A stretch of DNA of 64,000 bases from Gamarada debralockiae (taxonomy: Eukaryota; Ascomycota; Leotiomycetes; Helotiales; Hyphodiscaceae). The stretch lies in NCBI GenBank assembly GCA_002803225.1, contig NXFV01001840.1:18924-82923 (forward strand). The letters run 5' to 3'. Positions 1 to 10,367 of this stretch are shown one piece after another. A program made the translations under genes and the position numbers. The notes under the pieces are model-generated. The model had not been told where the DNA came from. It searched no databases and worked only from the letters and a program-made list of their open reading frames with translations. Within the stretch, counting starts at the first letter, position 1; each line of letters begins with the position of its first letter.

Positions 1-37
1 CAGCGGACTAGCATTTTATGTGCCCTTGCGTGTTTCG

Positions 38-823
38 ATGAATCCACAAGAGCGGGCTAAAGCTGCCCTCGAACTTTTGACGGGTTGGAAATCTGGAGGT
101 GTTCAACAACCTGGAGAGGAACGAAAACCGTGCTTTGCATCTATTGTATTGGACCGCAACTCCACGGTTTCAAGGAGGCACGGTTATTGTAGTTATATCG
201 GAAGCCTGGGCTATATCGGCGCCAGCGATGCACTTTGGCATGAGTGGAGAAACTGTCCCGAGGATTTCTTCGTGAGGACAACTGATCTAAGACAGAAGGG
301 AGAAATTTTCGCCCTAGCCTTCTTGATGGCGAAGGATACCGATAGCGCCATGCGTATTCTCAAAACCTTGTTCGAATATGACAGTAAGGATGGAGAGTGC
401 AGGGGCATGAGACGGTCTGCTGGCGACAACTCGGCGTCGTGGAACGGGCTTGGTGATTTTTGTCGCCATAGGATAAAGTGGTATTATCGTTCGAACGATC
501 TGGGACCCACCGAGCGTTTTAAGGAGCGACTGAACGAACAGTTTTTCCCTGACGCTCCAGCAACAATATGTCAAGCAATGAATGACTTACTTGTGCCGGA
601 TTGGATTGAGTCTATGGAGTTGACTGACGCCCCTACCACCAATACTTTTGCTTTTGTTCATTTCCAAATCGACTGGATCGAACAGGATGGCGTGGAAGGA
701 ATTGCGATTAGGGAGGACGTTGATGGGGAAATTTTGTATTTCAAGCCGTCATGTCGACGACCTTCGAGTCCGGACACGGAAACGCCTTCAGACTCAAGCC
801 GCTCTTCTGCGGATGAACAATGA
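38..823 (+). CDS. Uncharacterised protein, possibly 5'-truncated
   Basis: I do not recognise the family. The frame is open from the window edge to the TGA at 821-823; the first in-frame ATG is at 38 (MNPQERAKAALELL), giving about 261 residues, but the frame also runs to base 2, so an upstream exon outside the window is possible. The protein is soluble-looking, rich in aromatic and acidic residues, with no signal peptide or membrane segment, and ends in a Ser/Asp/Glu-rich tail (SSRSSADEQ). No catalytic motif was recognised. It is the only long intact ORF in the first 7 kb, whose other contents are mostly decayed genes. Confidence 0.5.
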   Translation: MNPQERAKAALELLTGWKSGGVQQPGEERKPCFASIVLDRNSTVSRRHGYCSYIGSLGYIGASDALWHEWRNCPEDFFVRTTDLRQKGEIFALAFLMAKDTDSAMRILKTLFEYDSKDGECRGMRRSAGDNSASWNGLGDFCRHRIKWYYRSNDLGPTERFKERLNEQFFPDAPATICQAMNDLLVPDWIESMELTDAPTTNTFAFVHFQIDWIEQDGVEGIAIREDVDGEILYFKPSCRRPSSPDTETPSDSSRSSADEQ

Positions 824-1694
824 ATCATTACAAGCCGCACACTTCTATCTTCATTACATCGCCGTCAAAATTCTTGCCGCACCTGGTCGCGAGACTCGTT
901 CTTTCTCTCGTCCTCCTCGATATGAAGACTTTATGATGCTAGTTCTATGTACCGCGATTGTCGTCATCTCAATCTGTTCCCACCAGGCTGCGTCGCTGTC
1001 AAGCGTTGCTTTTATGAAAGATGAAAGTCAGCAACTTTGAACACGAAGTGAAATGGTCCAAGCCAACGCCGGAATACCTTTTCCAAATCCCAAATCCTTC
1101 TGACATCACGCTCACAATAGCCTCAAACATCATATTCATTCCAAGCAGGGACGTCTCCACGGTGAGCCAAGCAATAACCAAGATGTATGCTTTGTTGGCA
1201 TTGGAGGCATGACTTGTTCCAGGGGATCTTCTTCGAACTTGGAGCATCGAGGCTAGTGTAACGGACGCAAGCAACGCCAGCGATCCAGAGAGCAGCGTGT
1301 AGCTAAGGCCCTATCAGTTTTCGAATTTCAAAGACGAGGCTGAAGCCTGACTCAATTCGCAGGCATCGTCAACAGTTCAAAGCTGCGGATGTTTCTGCCG
1401 CCCGCGTTACCCAATACCGTCTTTGCAGGCCTTCTACCTCCGTAATTCTGCCTTACAGCCATAACTCAAGCATTGCGTCTGCACGTTGAGATCCGAGTCC
1501 TCCGCACTGTGTGCTGCTGCTTTAAAAATCACTCCAGGTGACGCTGCTATTATCATGCTGCGCCCGTTGGCGGGTGGTGCTGGCCTTGTGTCGTCCGGCT
1601 AGCCTTGCGTCGTCCGGCAGACCATAAGCTCTTTCACGTACTCCGGCCCCTTCATCAAGGTCAATATTTCAAGATTATGCAAATGCTATAGAAA
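824..1694. other. Intergenic region, no convincing gene
   Basis: No supported gene. A minus-strand frame at 999-1274 encodes a hydrophobic stretch (FEAIVSVMSEGFGIWKRY, then GLDHFTSCSKL) that faintly recalls the first helices of fungal rhodopsin-like membrane proteins, but no further homologous exon was found. The sequence around 1560-1620 contains a short direct repeat (cttgtgtcgtccggctagcc / cttgcgtcgtccggcagacc). Confidence 0.3.
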
Positions 1695-2171
1695 ATGCGT
1701 AAGTCCGGCGATTACATCTATTTTAAGTGTATTTCTTCACAATCTTCCATTTACTGACATCAAAATCCCTTCAAGTGCCCGGCGATATAGAAACCCTCGT
1801 ATTCGGCCTCGTAGCCACTATTCTCGCTGTCATTGCCATATACGTGACGCGTCGTCGAACAGTTTCCAATCCAGCAGGTCCGTTACATTCTTCATCTCTC
1901 TGGATATTTCAATATCTTCTTCCTCTTACACCCGTGCAATATAGTCGAAGATCTCGAACTCGGCCTCCTCAACAACACCACTCCATCCTCACAAGCATGG
2001 ACAACACCCGCCATCGTCGAAGATCCTTCTGAAGAGAGTCTGATGCACCAATTCGACGACGTAGAGTCCACGCCACGAGAAGTGGTCCACAGCGAACAGC
2101 CTAATCAGATTCATCAAGTGATTGGCGAGGCTCTCGAGGTATTTTCGCGGCATCTTCGTGCTCGGGGATAG
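1695..2171 (+). CDS. Small single-pass membrane protein (three exons)
   Basis: Predicted exons are 1695-1698, 1776-1877 and 1945-2171, joined by introns with gtaagt...tcaag and gtccgt...atag boundaries. The joined frame codes for 110 residues: ML, then PGDIETLVFGLVATILAVIA as a transmembrane helix with a following RRR stop-transfer signal, then an acidic Ser/Thr-rich cytoplasmic tail ending in SRHLRARG. The helix begins at residue 9 or so, so the protein would be a signal-anchor type. The first exon would contain only ATG plus one base, which is unusual; the 2nd and 3rd exons are convincing because the frame stays open exactly through both proposed junctions. The function is unknown. Confidence 0.5.
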
Positions 2172-3059
2172 TCGATTGTCCAGTTTAAGGCTCAGGAAAG
2201 CGTTGAGATCAACTCCGCGTAGAGTTCGAAGGGTTGTCCATCTGTCATCGATAGAACCTTCTTGATGTTGCCTTCTCCGCACCTTTTCTTTTGCGGTCTT
2301 TCTTTGGGGATATGTTGAATACGATGCCGAAGCGCAATGGTAGAATGATGTCCAGTTTATCTCTTCCACTTCGAAGAACCGTTGACGTTATGGTGCACTA
2401 TGAAGCTTTTTGGTAGAATGCAAATTCCATCATTGAGCCAATTTCGGAGCCTACCATGACCGATCATATGCCCTCCACATCCCCATTTCCCTTAAAAGCT
2501 TCCGAAATGGATATCGTGATCGACATTCTAAGTGTAAAAAGAGTTCCGTTCCGGCTCATTTCTCTCAAGTATACAATTCCCCAACCTTCGGCTTCTCCAC
2601 TTCCCAACTCGTAAGACCGTGATATCCCGGCTCACCCGTCACCTTGTCTTCATGCTTCACAGCACCCCACATCGCTGTCCTGAGTTCGCGCCGTCATCCC
2701 CTTCCGGCCTATAGCACGCTGCCCGCAATCGCCAGATGTTATTGCCCACCGAAACGTGCGGTTTCAGCTTCCTGAACCCGTTCGGAATCATCGCAATTAC
2801 CATTCCGCTCTCAGACGGCAACGCGATGAGGATGGCCAGCGGTGGAGACTGCCGAACCCAAGCCACCCGAGCACCCGGTTTCCCGTGAGCGCAACTTAGC
2901 TCGCCTTCGCCGTTACAAAGCAAAACATCTTTGCGCTACTGTACTACTCAGTACTTCTCCACGAGTCAGCAGTACATAGATGATAGGTAGCCGTATCGAA
3001 AGATTCTCCAGTTCACGATCAGTCATCTCAGACGAAAGCTACGTATTCGCAAACCCTTC
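2172..3059. other. Intergenic region
   Basis: No gene is supported. A minus-strand frame at 2657-2923 is open for 88 codons but matches no family I know and has no convincing splice partners. Confidence 0.3.
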
Positions 3060-3380
3060 TCACGGAAAATGGTAGTCCTCATGGCATTGGTGAGAACTAA
3101 TTGGGATCACGAGAGACCTTGACGTGAGGCCGACCGTGGGCTTTATCTCAACAAGGTTATTGACACTTGGTGGTGAGAGAATGCTGCCATCTGTCTCGGT
3201 AAGCAAGGAGGCCACCGCTAACCCAATAGAGCTTCCAACCCCACTGCCCGAGGAGCTACCACTGGGATCCATATTTGGAAAATAAGCTCCTGTGACTTGA
3301 CCCTCATATGCACTCCATCCACTAGAACTGTTTGAACTGCGGAAGTTGGCCCACTGTGACAAGTTTGACTGGAAAATCAC
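3060..3380 (-). pseudogene. Relic of a fungal amidase (amidase signature domain)
   Basis: The frame contains the hallmark amidase-signature core: NLSQWANFRSSNSSSGWS, then GQVTGAYFPNMDPSGSSSGS, then VASLLTETDGSILSPPSVNN and VGLTSRSLVIPIS. This spans the Gly/Ser-rich loop with the catalytic serine (SGSSSGSG) and the following acylation serine region (TDGSIL). Family members are usually 500 residues or more; here only about 100 remain. The reading breaks down right after VIPIS, and upstream of NLSQWANF the N-terminal half with the catalytic lysine is missing, so this is a gene fragment. It lies back to back with a HET relic starting about 50 bp away. Confidence 0.8.
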
Positions 3381-3432
3381 ACATCAACGAACAGATTTTA
3401 AAAGCCACAGCCGAATCTTTTCGCGTTCAGAT

Positions 3433-3950
3433 ATGGATCCAGCCTCAGGCTCTCCCTTGCAACGCATTCAATATAAGCCTCTTGACGCTTCTCGCAACGA
3501 GATTCGAGTTTTGTCCTTCGAGCCTTCGTCGAGACACCAGATGACTTGAGCGGCCTCCTAGATCGCATTCTAGGTCTTGGTCCCTTGCGCCTCACACTCG
3601 AGCACGTATCTTTGGACGACTGGAAGCCAGAATATACAAAATTTCGTACCGATTGTCCTACACAATGGAGCAGGAGCCAGGTTAACGACGCCTGGTGCGA
3701 GCAGTTGAGTTTGAACCACGGTCAGCAGCCGCAGACGTGTTCCGCACTATTGCTAGGTTCACATGGGGCGACTACACAGCGATCAGCTACATACCGGGTA
3801 GCCCAGGAGAGACGGAAACAATCACTATTGATGGGATGCTCGTTACCGTTGGGAAGAACTAGGCCGCTGCTTTGGACTGCCCTCGGTCTAACCCTATGTG
3901 CAAGATCTGGGTCGACGCCGTTTGCTTATATCTTGATCGATACAGAATGA
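3433..3950 (+). pseudogene. Decayed HET (heterokaryon incompatibility) domain gene
   Basis: The sequence begins like a HET protein: ATG at 3433, then QYKPLDASRNEIRVLSFEPS, the typical opening of this family. After a break in frame come LEHVSLDDWKPEYTKF, then FTWGDYTAISYIPGSPGETE and ITIDGMLVTVGKN, a TAG stop, AAALD, and KIWVDAVCL, which correspond in order to the WGD, vNL..AL and WIDAICI landmarks of HET domains. At least one frame change and one in-frame stop interrupt it, and everything after the ICI motif is lost. HET proteins trigger cell death after fusion of incompatible hyphae; this copy cannot do so. Confidence 0.75.
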
Positions 3951-4006
3951 AATGCCGCAGAGACTTGAGGTACATACCTCTATTTTCTGAGGGGTTTTGT
4001 TTTTGT
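3912..4006 (+). repeat. Dispersed repeat, copy 1 (about 95 bp)
   Basis: This stretch aligns nearly end to end with 5852-5947. Shared landmarks are atcgat...aatg.aat.cc.cag, acttgaggt....acctct and ttttgaggggtt.. followed by a T-rich run. Copy 1 overlaps the 3' end of the HET relic. Both copies have one shared open frame (RDLRYIPLFSEGFCF here, RNLRFEPLFFEGFLF in the other), so the repeat may be a protein-coding fragment. Confidence 0.55.
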
Positions 4007-4552
4007 GCTAGCCGGATTACTACTTGTCTCGATTACATGTCCTTGCCTTGAAGTGTACAAATTTCACTTTTGCCGGCCTTACTCATCGGAGTTATTACAA
4101 GGTAAAATCAATTGAATCTAGAATGATTTGAAACTATTCTTAAGGTCCGGTATTACAGTATAGGAAGTGTAACGATAATATACAAGAACGGGCAGTAGAT
4201 CTCTAGTTAGGTGGCAAAAGGATTATTTTCCTAGAGCCAAAGTTTAATCTCATTTGTTATTTCGACATTAGAAAGGGGGATAGAGCTAGAGGATTCATGG
4301 GCATTGAACTGCATATTGAATTCTCTGCATAGCGCTGACACAAGTAGCTAATGCCACTCTGCAGATTCTCCACTTCACACTAAATGAATTTTACTCTCAA
4401 GTTTGTCGGTATGCCAAATATTTTTCGTGCAACGACTGCTGCGCGATCCACATTTTCTTCCGCTTTTTGATGGCGCTTTTCGACATTGACGTCCCGTCGG
4501 CCAAACGCGTTGGGATTCCATCATCATCCCACGCTGAAAAACTGGAGTCATT
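4007..4552. other. Intergenic region
   Basis: No gene, RNA or repeat is recognised. It separates the HET relic from the 3' end of the convergent exoribonuclease gene. Confidence 0.3.
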
Positions 4553-5346
4553 TCAGAACATTTCTTGAGGAGGCGTTGCCCCAGCGGAGAGTTTCGCAAT
4601 ACGGGCCGCTTCTGCAGCTTGATTTACGTCTGCCTTTTCACGTTGTAATATTTGTTGATGTTGCAGAGCTTGTTCATTGAATGATCCATTGCTTGTGATT
4701 TTGAAGACGTATCCTTGCTGGTATAACCATCGAGCAATGCTGGCAATGTTGCGGGCATCGTCAATCCCGCTGTGATGCGTCCCGACCAGTTCTTGCCCAA
4801 TCACGTTCAGCATGCGCACCATGGAATCGGCTTTCTTCCCCGTAAACGATTTGAATGCGTGTTTGATATTGCACCAGTTTTTGAATAATGCCAGGCGATC
4901 AATGCAGTAAAAGGATTGTTCTGCGGGAAGCATGGCCCTGAAGTCCCAATCCCCAGATGTGATTGCGAGCGTATTCGATTCGGTCGCGCCATAACGATCC
5001 AGAAACGTCAGCAAGTTTTGTCATGCTTCTGGGAACGCAGGGCTTTCATCAAAAACTCGCTGCGGAATGCCTTTGTGATTCCTCCAGTTTGCATTGCGCT
5101 GCGGTCGAACAAAAGTGTGGAACTCGTCAACGACGTCCAACGACGGCGTCGCTGTAGATAGCAAGACGAGCGGGAATTCAGTCACCTCGTGCGTGCCGTC
5201 GGACTCATTAATAGACGCCTCGAAATCGACAATACATAGGAACGCGTAGCGCTGCTCACGTACATCCGGCGTGAGCTTCGTCAAGTCATGCCGGTTGCTA
5301 GTGATGTGCTCGTTCGTAGGTGGGGTGGCGGAATGGGCACGCCGTA
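4553..5346 (-). pseudogene. ERI1-like DEDDh 3'-5' exoribonuclease with in-frame TGA
   Basis: Read on the minus strand, the frame shows all DEDDh exonuclease motifs: FLCIVDFEAS (Exo I, Asp and Glu), ITSGDWDFRAML (Exo II, Asp), and HHSGIDDARNIASIARWL (Exo III, His and Asp). The WCNIK and GMVRML-type context places it in the ERI1 group, which trims 3' ends of histone mRNA, 5.8S rRNA and small RNAs and can dampen RNA interference. Between Exo I and Exo II the frame is cut by a TGA at 5021-5023, in the sequence FPEA-stop-QNLLTFLDRY; the frame is the same on both sides and no GT-AG intron removes it. A CGA or TGG codon changed by one transition would explain it. No ATG is found in frame; a likely 3' splice site (ttttcag) marks 5346, so the first exon is undefined. 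Confidence 0.7.
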
Positions 5347-5519
5347 CTGAAAAGTGTGAAAACTGTTCATCTTTGGATCGACCCCTCGCAGTATCTCTCT
5401 TCTCTCTTACGATCACACAAAGTGAAAGATATATGATATGTGCTAGTAAATGGAAGTCTCTGGCACCGACGATATCCGAGATGAGTCACGAAGCCTTGTA
5501 CGTGGCCATCTAACAGGTA

Positions 5520-5640
5520 CGATTATTATAGCGAGTATTATTTATTAAAAGTAAATATTCTTTAAGAGTTTACTTTAAAAGTAATTAATTTATATTTATA
5601 TTTTTATAAATTAATATATTAGTAGCTAGAGGGTAGTAGC
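5520..5640. other. AT-rich island with palindrome
   Basis: About 120 bp of very high A+T, containing an 11-bp perfect inverted repeat (attaatttata at 5584-5594, tataaattaat at 5605-5615) and a looser agtaaat/gtttact pair. It has no coding capacity. Such islands in ascomycetes are often products of repeat-induced point mutation, but no parent repeat is visible here. Confidence 0.5.
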
Positions 5641-5851
5641 CCTATTTTGGGGTTAAAATTCCGCCCTTCTTTATAGATAGCGTCTCTTTGAAGGGTTTGT
5701 ATTTAGCTCCTTAATTTCTTAAGGGGACTTATTTCAGGTCCCCTTAACGCTTATTTCATCCTCTTTTAGTCACATTACAGCGGAGCAAGGGTCCATGGCG
5801 GGCCCGAGGATCTGCGTAGGTGGGGTACTTCCTGGTTTCGCTCCGCTGGTA

Positions 5852-5947
5852 CGATGCCGCTCTCTGCATCTATTTGCATCGATCTCGAATGGAATACCTC
5901 AGAAACTTGAGGTTTGAACCTCTGTTTTTTGAGGGGTTCCTTTTTGC
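5852..5947 (+). repeat. Dispersed repeat, copy 2 (about 95 bp)
   Basis: Diverged second copy of the sequence at 3912-4006. The most conserved block is acttgaggt....acctctgttttttgagggg-like. Both copies keep a perfect 6-bp stem around a 2-base loop, gaggta/tacctc in copy 1 and gaggtt/aacctc in copy 2. Confidence 0.55.
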
Positions 5948-6150
5948 ACAAGAATTTACCCACACATCCCTCACCCACCCACCCTCCAAGAACAATTAAA
6001 AACAAGAAAATTCACACTATACCAGTAACAATGAAATCCATAAGACCTTATACATTGATACTTATTTAGAAGCCTTGATATAAATAATTCGATATTAAAA
6101 TGTCGACATAAGACCTGAGCAATCACTGCTCTAACTTGAGCTCCCTGAGT

Positions 6151-6210
6151 TGAGCCCTGAACCAAGCCCTAAACTGAGCCCTAAACTGAGCCCTAAACTG
6201 AGCCCTAAAC
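6151..6210. repeat. 12-bp minisatellite (five units)
   Basis: Five tandem 12-bp units: tgagccctgaac, caagccctaaac, then tgagccctaaac three times without a change. It lies in noncoding DNA. The CCCTAAA core resembles plant-type telomere repeats but the period is 12, so it is not telomeric. Confidence 0.85.
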
Positions 6211-7278
6211 AGCACTACAAATCCTTGAGTCCGTTAACGTCTAGGCGTTCTATCAATCATACAAGACGAGATACAGCCTTCCTAACAACAAAGTTTCACT
6301 AAGCAAAGGGAATACAGTATCCGGTGCTACTTTAGACAAGGTATCGTGCAAGATCAGGCAATATCGGCATGAATTCGCAGCTATATCAAGGGATGTGACG
6401 GGCAGAACAACTAGTGTGCTTCCTGGCATCGTGGGATCCATGCAAATATGAAATTGCATGATATTAGCACCTTGGGGAACCTTGAGAACAATCTTTCTAA
6501 TGAAAGCAAGGCCGGACAAAGCGGCAGCAGTGCATTAACCGAGGGGTTGCTAGGTGTCTTCTGTGCCTGCTAGCCATCGTGAGATTCATGCAGTAGCGGT
6601 CACTGCCATGCTAAAGATCCCTCTCTCGGTGCTACCTCGAGTCTGCCTCACACGCACTGATTGACAGAATGCTCAGAGGGGATCAGCCTAGCCTCGTCGT
6701 ATAAATCTCAAGGTATTCAGAAAATACACGAGTCATTGCATATCGAAACCCCTCTAATCAATGCAATTTTGCCGCCGAGATAATTCCGCCATTTGCATAA
6801 ATTTCCCAGCTAGTCACGCACTGAGGATCTGCGACACATTTTTGAGCGGGTGGGGCTAGAGAAGGAGGTGAGGTGGCGTAAGCAGCTGTTTGCCTGGGTC
6901 GTTACAAAAGAATATCGAGATCCTGATATGGATGGTTAGGAAGACTTAATGTCTGGAAGAGAAGAATTAAAGGAGTAGAGGGATTGGTATATCAATTGGT
7001 TTTGCCGTGGTATGGGAGTGATTTATTTGATTTTGGAGTTTTGATGCCTTGGGAGAGTGAGTGGGGAAATCAGGGAGGATAGCCCTGCTTGCAAAGAGGG
7101 TACTATTTATAGAGCTTCGAGTAACTTTTAGATATAATAATTCTCAGCGTAACAGCGCCTTGACCGAGAAACATACATGCGCAATAAATCCGGTAAATTT
7201 AACGGTGAAAGCTTTGAAATACAAATGAAAAGGTGAACACAATACATGTAAAGAAAAGGTCCAAATAATCGCCCATAT
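6211..7278. other. Intergenic region
   Basis: No gene is supported. It is 3' flanking sequence of the coiled-coil/retropepsin gene; frames at 6253-6519 and 7128-7313 are short and unrecognised. Confidence 0.3.
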
Positions 7279-7319
7279 CTAAGACTGCCACTGTGCAGCT
7301 TCCAGCTGACCAAATGGTG

Positions 7320-9643
7320 TTATGGAAGTGAGCACTTGCGCGACGTCATCCTGGCTCTCTGGGTTCCAAGCAAGACTTCCCTCATCAGTAGGCTCACGAT
7401 TGGAGGTGCTGCCAGTTGCGATGTTTCTAGCATTTGCTTCCGCAACGTCACTGCTTTCAGCAGTTTGAACATGCGTTTCGGCAGAAACATCATGGGAAGT
7501 TGGCGGCATTGGTGAAATGAGGGAGATAAGGGGATTAGCATGATGGTCCGGATATGTATTTCTTCATGGGCCCTGCGTCTTTGGATCTCCGCATTCCACT
7601 CCTCGACGGATGCTTTTTTGCCTCCATCATACGTTTTATCCCAAGCAAGCTGTCGCTTCAATTCAGTTGTATCTGAATACGGATGTACGCGCGGGAGGGA
7701 TTCCTCGTTAGAGCCATTGTTGTCCTCTTGGCTAGTAGAGTCTGTTGGTGATGTGAGAGCTAAACGTGTCAGGAAGAGCTTGTCAACTCTGATTCGTCGG
7801 ATTTAGACTCACACGTAGTTCTCTTGCTCCTTTTATTTACGGCATTCTTAATACTGTCCCCGAATTTTGCGTACCATGGTATACGGCCCATGCCCATGCA
7901 ACACGACTCTTCCTCGCTCCCGTCTGCCTGTAGGTCAAAAAAGGAGCCCGCATAATTCTGATAGATATTGTTATCCAGTATAAAGTCAATTCCTAGAACA
8001 ATTGGTAAACGGCATGTCGGTAAGATGTCGAAGACTGTTGGCACGAGCTTGCCATCAGGCAGAGAAATATGAGTGTACACTTGTCCAATTGTAGCCTCTT
8101 CCGGCCCCGTTGGAAAAGTAATCCAGCCAAGATTCTCAGGTTTTGATCTGATCTCAAACCTTTGCTGAAAAGCCCAATCAGCACTCATAACATTCCGGCG
8201 AGAGCCAGTATCTGCAAGTGCCGCAAATGGTACCTCATTTTCCATCGTTGCCTTGAATCGTCGGTGGGTCTCTCCAACTCGATAGAAAGACCACAAGTTT
8301 CTCGCCACGAAAAGACAGCGGACAAATCGGTGGATATATTTCTCCATTGTCTGTGTCGCTTCCAAGAACTGATTACCCAGGAGAAGGTCGAAGGAGAAAT
8401 GCTTGACCACGCGTGCAAGCACCATCACTGTCTGACCAGGAGTGTCTGAGCAGGCAATAGGTATATTGACCTTTCCTAATGAGAACATTCGCCTCTGATT
8501 ACCTAGAGTGAACCACATTGGGTCTGGAATCACCTGCTCCCCCATCTCACGACATCGTTTTTCTGAAATTATCGTCTCTTCTGAACCAGTGTCGCCAATT
8601 CCAGAGGTTAGTTGACCTTTGACAAAGACTCGAAGGCCACGCGCAGGTGTGTATAATTCTTCGTCCACAAATACGCCTCTCTGACTGTCGAAAATACGTT
8701 TCATTAGAGTATGGTCTTGGCAACGACAGGAAAGGCCTTTGTTTGTACAACGAAAGCAGATACGGTAGCCATCCATAGGACAGGTACTACAATAGTAGTA
8801 ACCAGCTACAATCTCACCACCACAACTGTCACAGGATATCAAAGAAGCAGTTGGCTCATTATTTTCATCGATGAGTCCTCTCCCAAAACAATCTTCCTTC
8901 AAGGTTTCGACGTCGTTCTCGGCTAGTTGGATTTCCTCAACCAATTTAGCCTCTTTAATTTGGCAGTTGTCTAGCCATATCTGGTCTTCTGAATTCAAAG
9001 ACAATCCGAATTGCCGACGTGAGTCCCTTTCTTGTTCTAGTAACTCCTTGTCGTTGATGAGGTCGAGTAGTCTTTCTCTCAAGAGATCCAGATCCCCTAA
9101 TCTCGAAAGAAATGAATTCATCAGCGGATGAGGATACGCCATCTCTTTCAGATTGTTCAGAGAACTTGGTGGCTCTTGGGAAATGTTCTCATTTAGCTGG
9201 TTGTAATACACTTCATCCTCCATGCGCAGAAGCCTAAATTCCTGCTCATTTAGTTGCTCTTCAAGTTGGTTGTGATCGTCACACAAAAGGTTGTATTCAT
9301 CGCTAACATTTTGGCAATCCTGCCACAATTCTGGGATAGTCGTGCCGTCCGGGACCACAGAACCGGGCTCAAGAAGTTGTAATCTGATCCTTTTCAAGAG
9401 CAGATCATCAGCCATAGACTTTGCTGTTCCCTTCTTCCTTAGCCTAGCCCTTACTTCTTGTATTTGGTGGCGCAGGCTCCATATGTCGGCCCTTAACTTT
9501 TTGCATTGTTGCCATGTTCTGTGTCCTTGCGGCCCTTCTTCTTCTACTTGAGCGGATACATAGGGTGTCGTTGGATGTGTCGTGGGCTCTGGCGCGGCAG
9601 ATGTCAAGGCCCGGTTACCCAAAGTCGAGGACATGTCAGGCAT
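7320..9643 (-). CDS. Coiled-coil protein with ZZ zinc finger and tandem retropepsin-like domains
   Basis: Exon 1 is 9643-7813 and exon 2 is 7759-7320, joined by a 53-bp intron (gtgagt...CTGAC...tttag). Residues about 40-260 form the coiled coil shared by the other minus-strand genes of the array (DSWSLR-like ADIWSLRHQIQEVR, ADD, LEEQLNEQEFRLLRMED). Residues about 271-312 are a ZZ-type finger with paired cysteines CDSC, CSTC, CFRC and a CRCQDH end. Two retropepsin-like aspartic protease domains follow: DTGSEETIIS with downstream DLLLGNQFLEA, and ADTGSRRNVMSADWA with downstream LPIVLGIDFI. Both keep the catalytic D-T-G. ATG at 9643 (MPDMSSTLG) was chosen because the in-frame codons before it are not ATG. 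The last about 75 codons have two readings: the frame used ends at 7320, but a one-base shift near 7545 would give a better acidic tail ending at 7279. It is divergently paired with the DUF6594 gene. Confidence 0.75.
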
Positions 9644-10367
9644 CACGTTGCGTGTCAAAACCCCATCGTAAAGTGGGTGTGGTAAAATGGGCTCATTTAT
9701 TTGAACCTCTGAGTCGCTGCCGCTTCGATGGTGCTCACGTCCCGCTCATTCGTACTAGGATACTCTCGAGATTGAATGTCCGAACATTTCAAGCTCGCAC
9801 TCTTGTGCCCCGTCTCCAAACTGTTACTTTCTTGTTGAATGCTGTTTATTCGTGCAATTATTGAAGGCGTTTGCGAGGCTCCGCCCCCAAAGCTGCCCGC
9901 TATGGAACGAGAGTCCTTGGAGGGTAGTATCGAGAGTGCCGAGAAAAAAGTAAAGGTCCCCGCTACCCGCGGTACTTGGCTCTGCTATTGCTGTACTTGT
10001 TTAGGATCAGGTAAGTTCTGAGAGGTGGATGGTACGTGGGGCGGATACCGGAATTGGCGGGGTATATGCTGGCGGAGGCTCTATGCGATGCACTGCAGAC
10101 GATGGACTGGCAAGTAGACTTGGATTGCTCCAACTGTGCTGCCTGGTTGTAATGTATCTATTGACGAGAGCTTGGGCAAAATTTGGCCAGAGAACTAAAG
10201 AGCGATGGAGGAGTTCTTTTCGGTGCACGGTGCCTGTCGGCTTCCGCTGGTGGCTTTTCTTGTGATTGGTTGCGCTCCGCCCTCTCTGTCACGCGTTTGA
10301 CGACCACGTGCATACTATATTAAAATCGCAACACAGCGAAGATCCTCAGCCGTAAAAAGAGAACAAG
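9644..10367. promoter_or_regulatory. Divergent intergenic promoter of pair 1
   Basis: A 724-bp region between the start codons of the coiled-coil/retropepsin gene (minus) and the DUF6594 gene (plus). No other gene is supported. Unlike the four DUF6590 pairs it has no GGCGCC site. Confidence 0.5.

Noticed and set aside
999..1274. Possible rhodopsin-like membrane protein fragment on the minus strand
   Set aside because: Only one hydrophobic stretch with weak resemblance; no later helices or splice partners.
5778..5848. Nine-base inverted repeat enclosing 71 nt, considered as tRNA-like or SINE
   Set aside because: No convincing A and B boxes, anticodon arm or T loop; neighbouring sequence aligns with the dispersed repeat instead.
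6151..6210. Telomere-like CCCTAAA repeats as evidence of a chromosome end
   Set aside because: The period is 12 bp and the copy number five; it does not match fungal TTAGGG telomeres.
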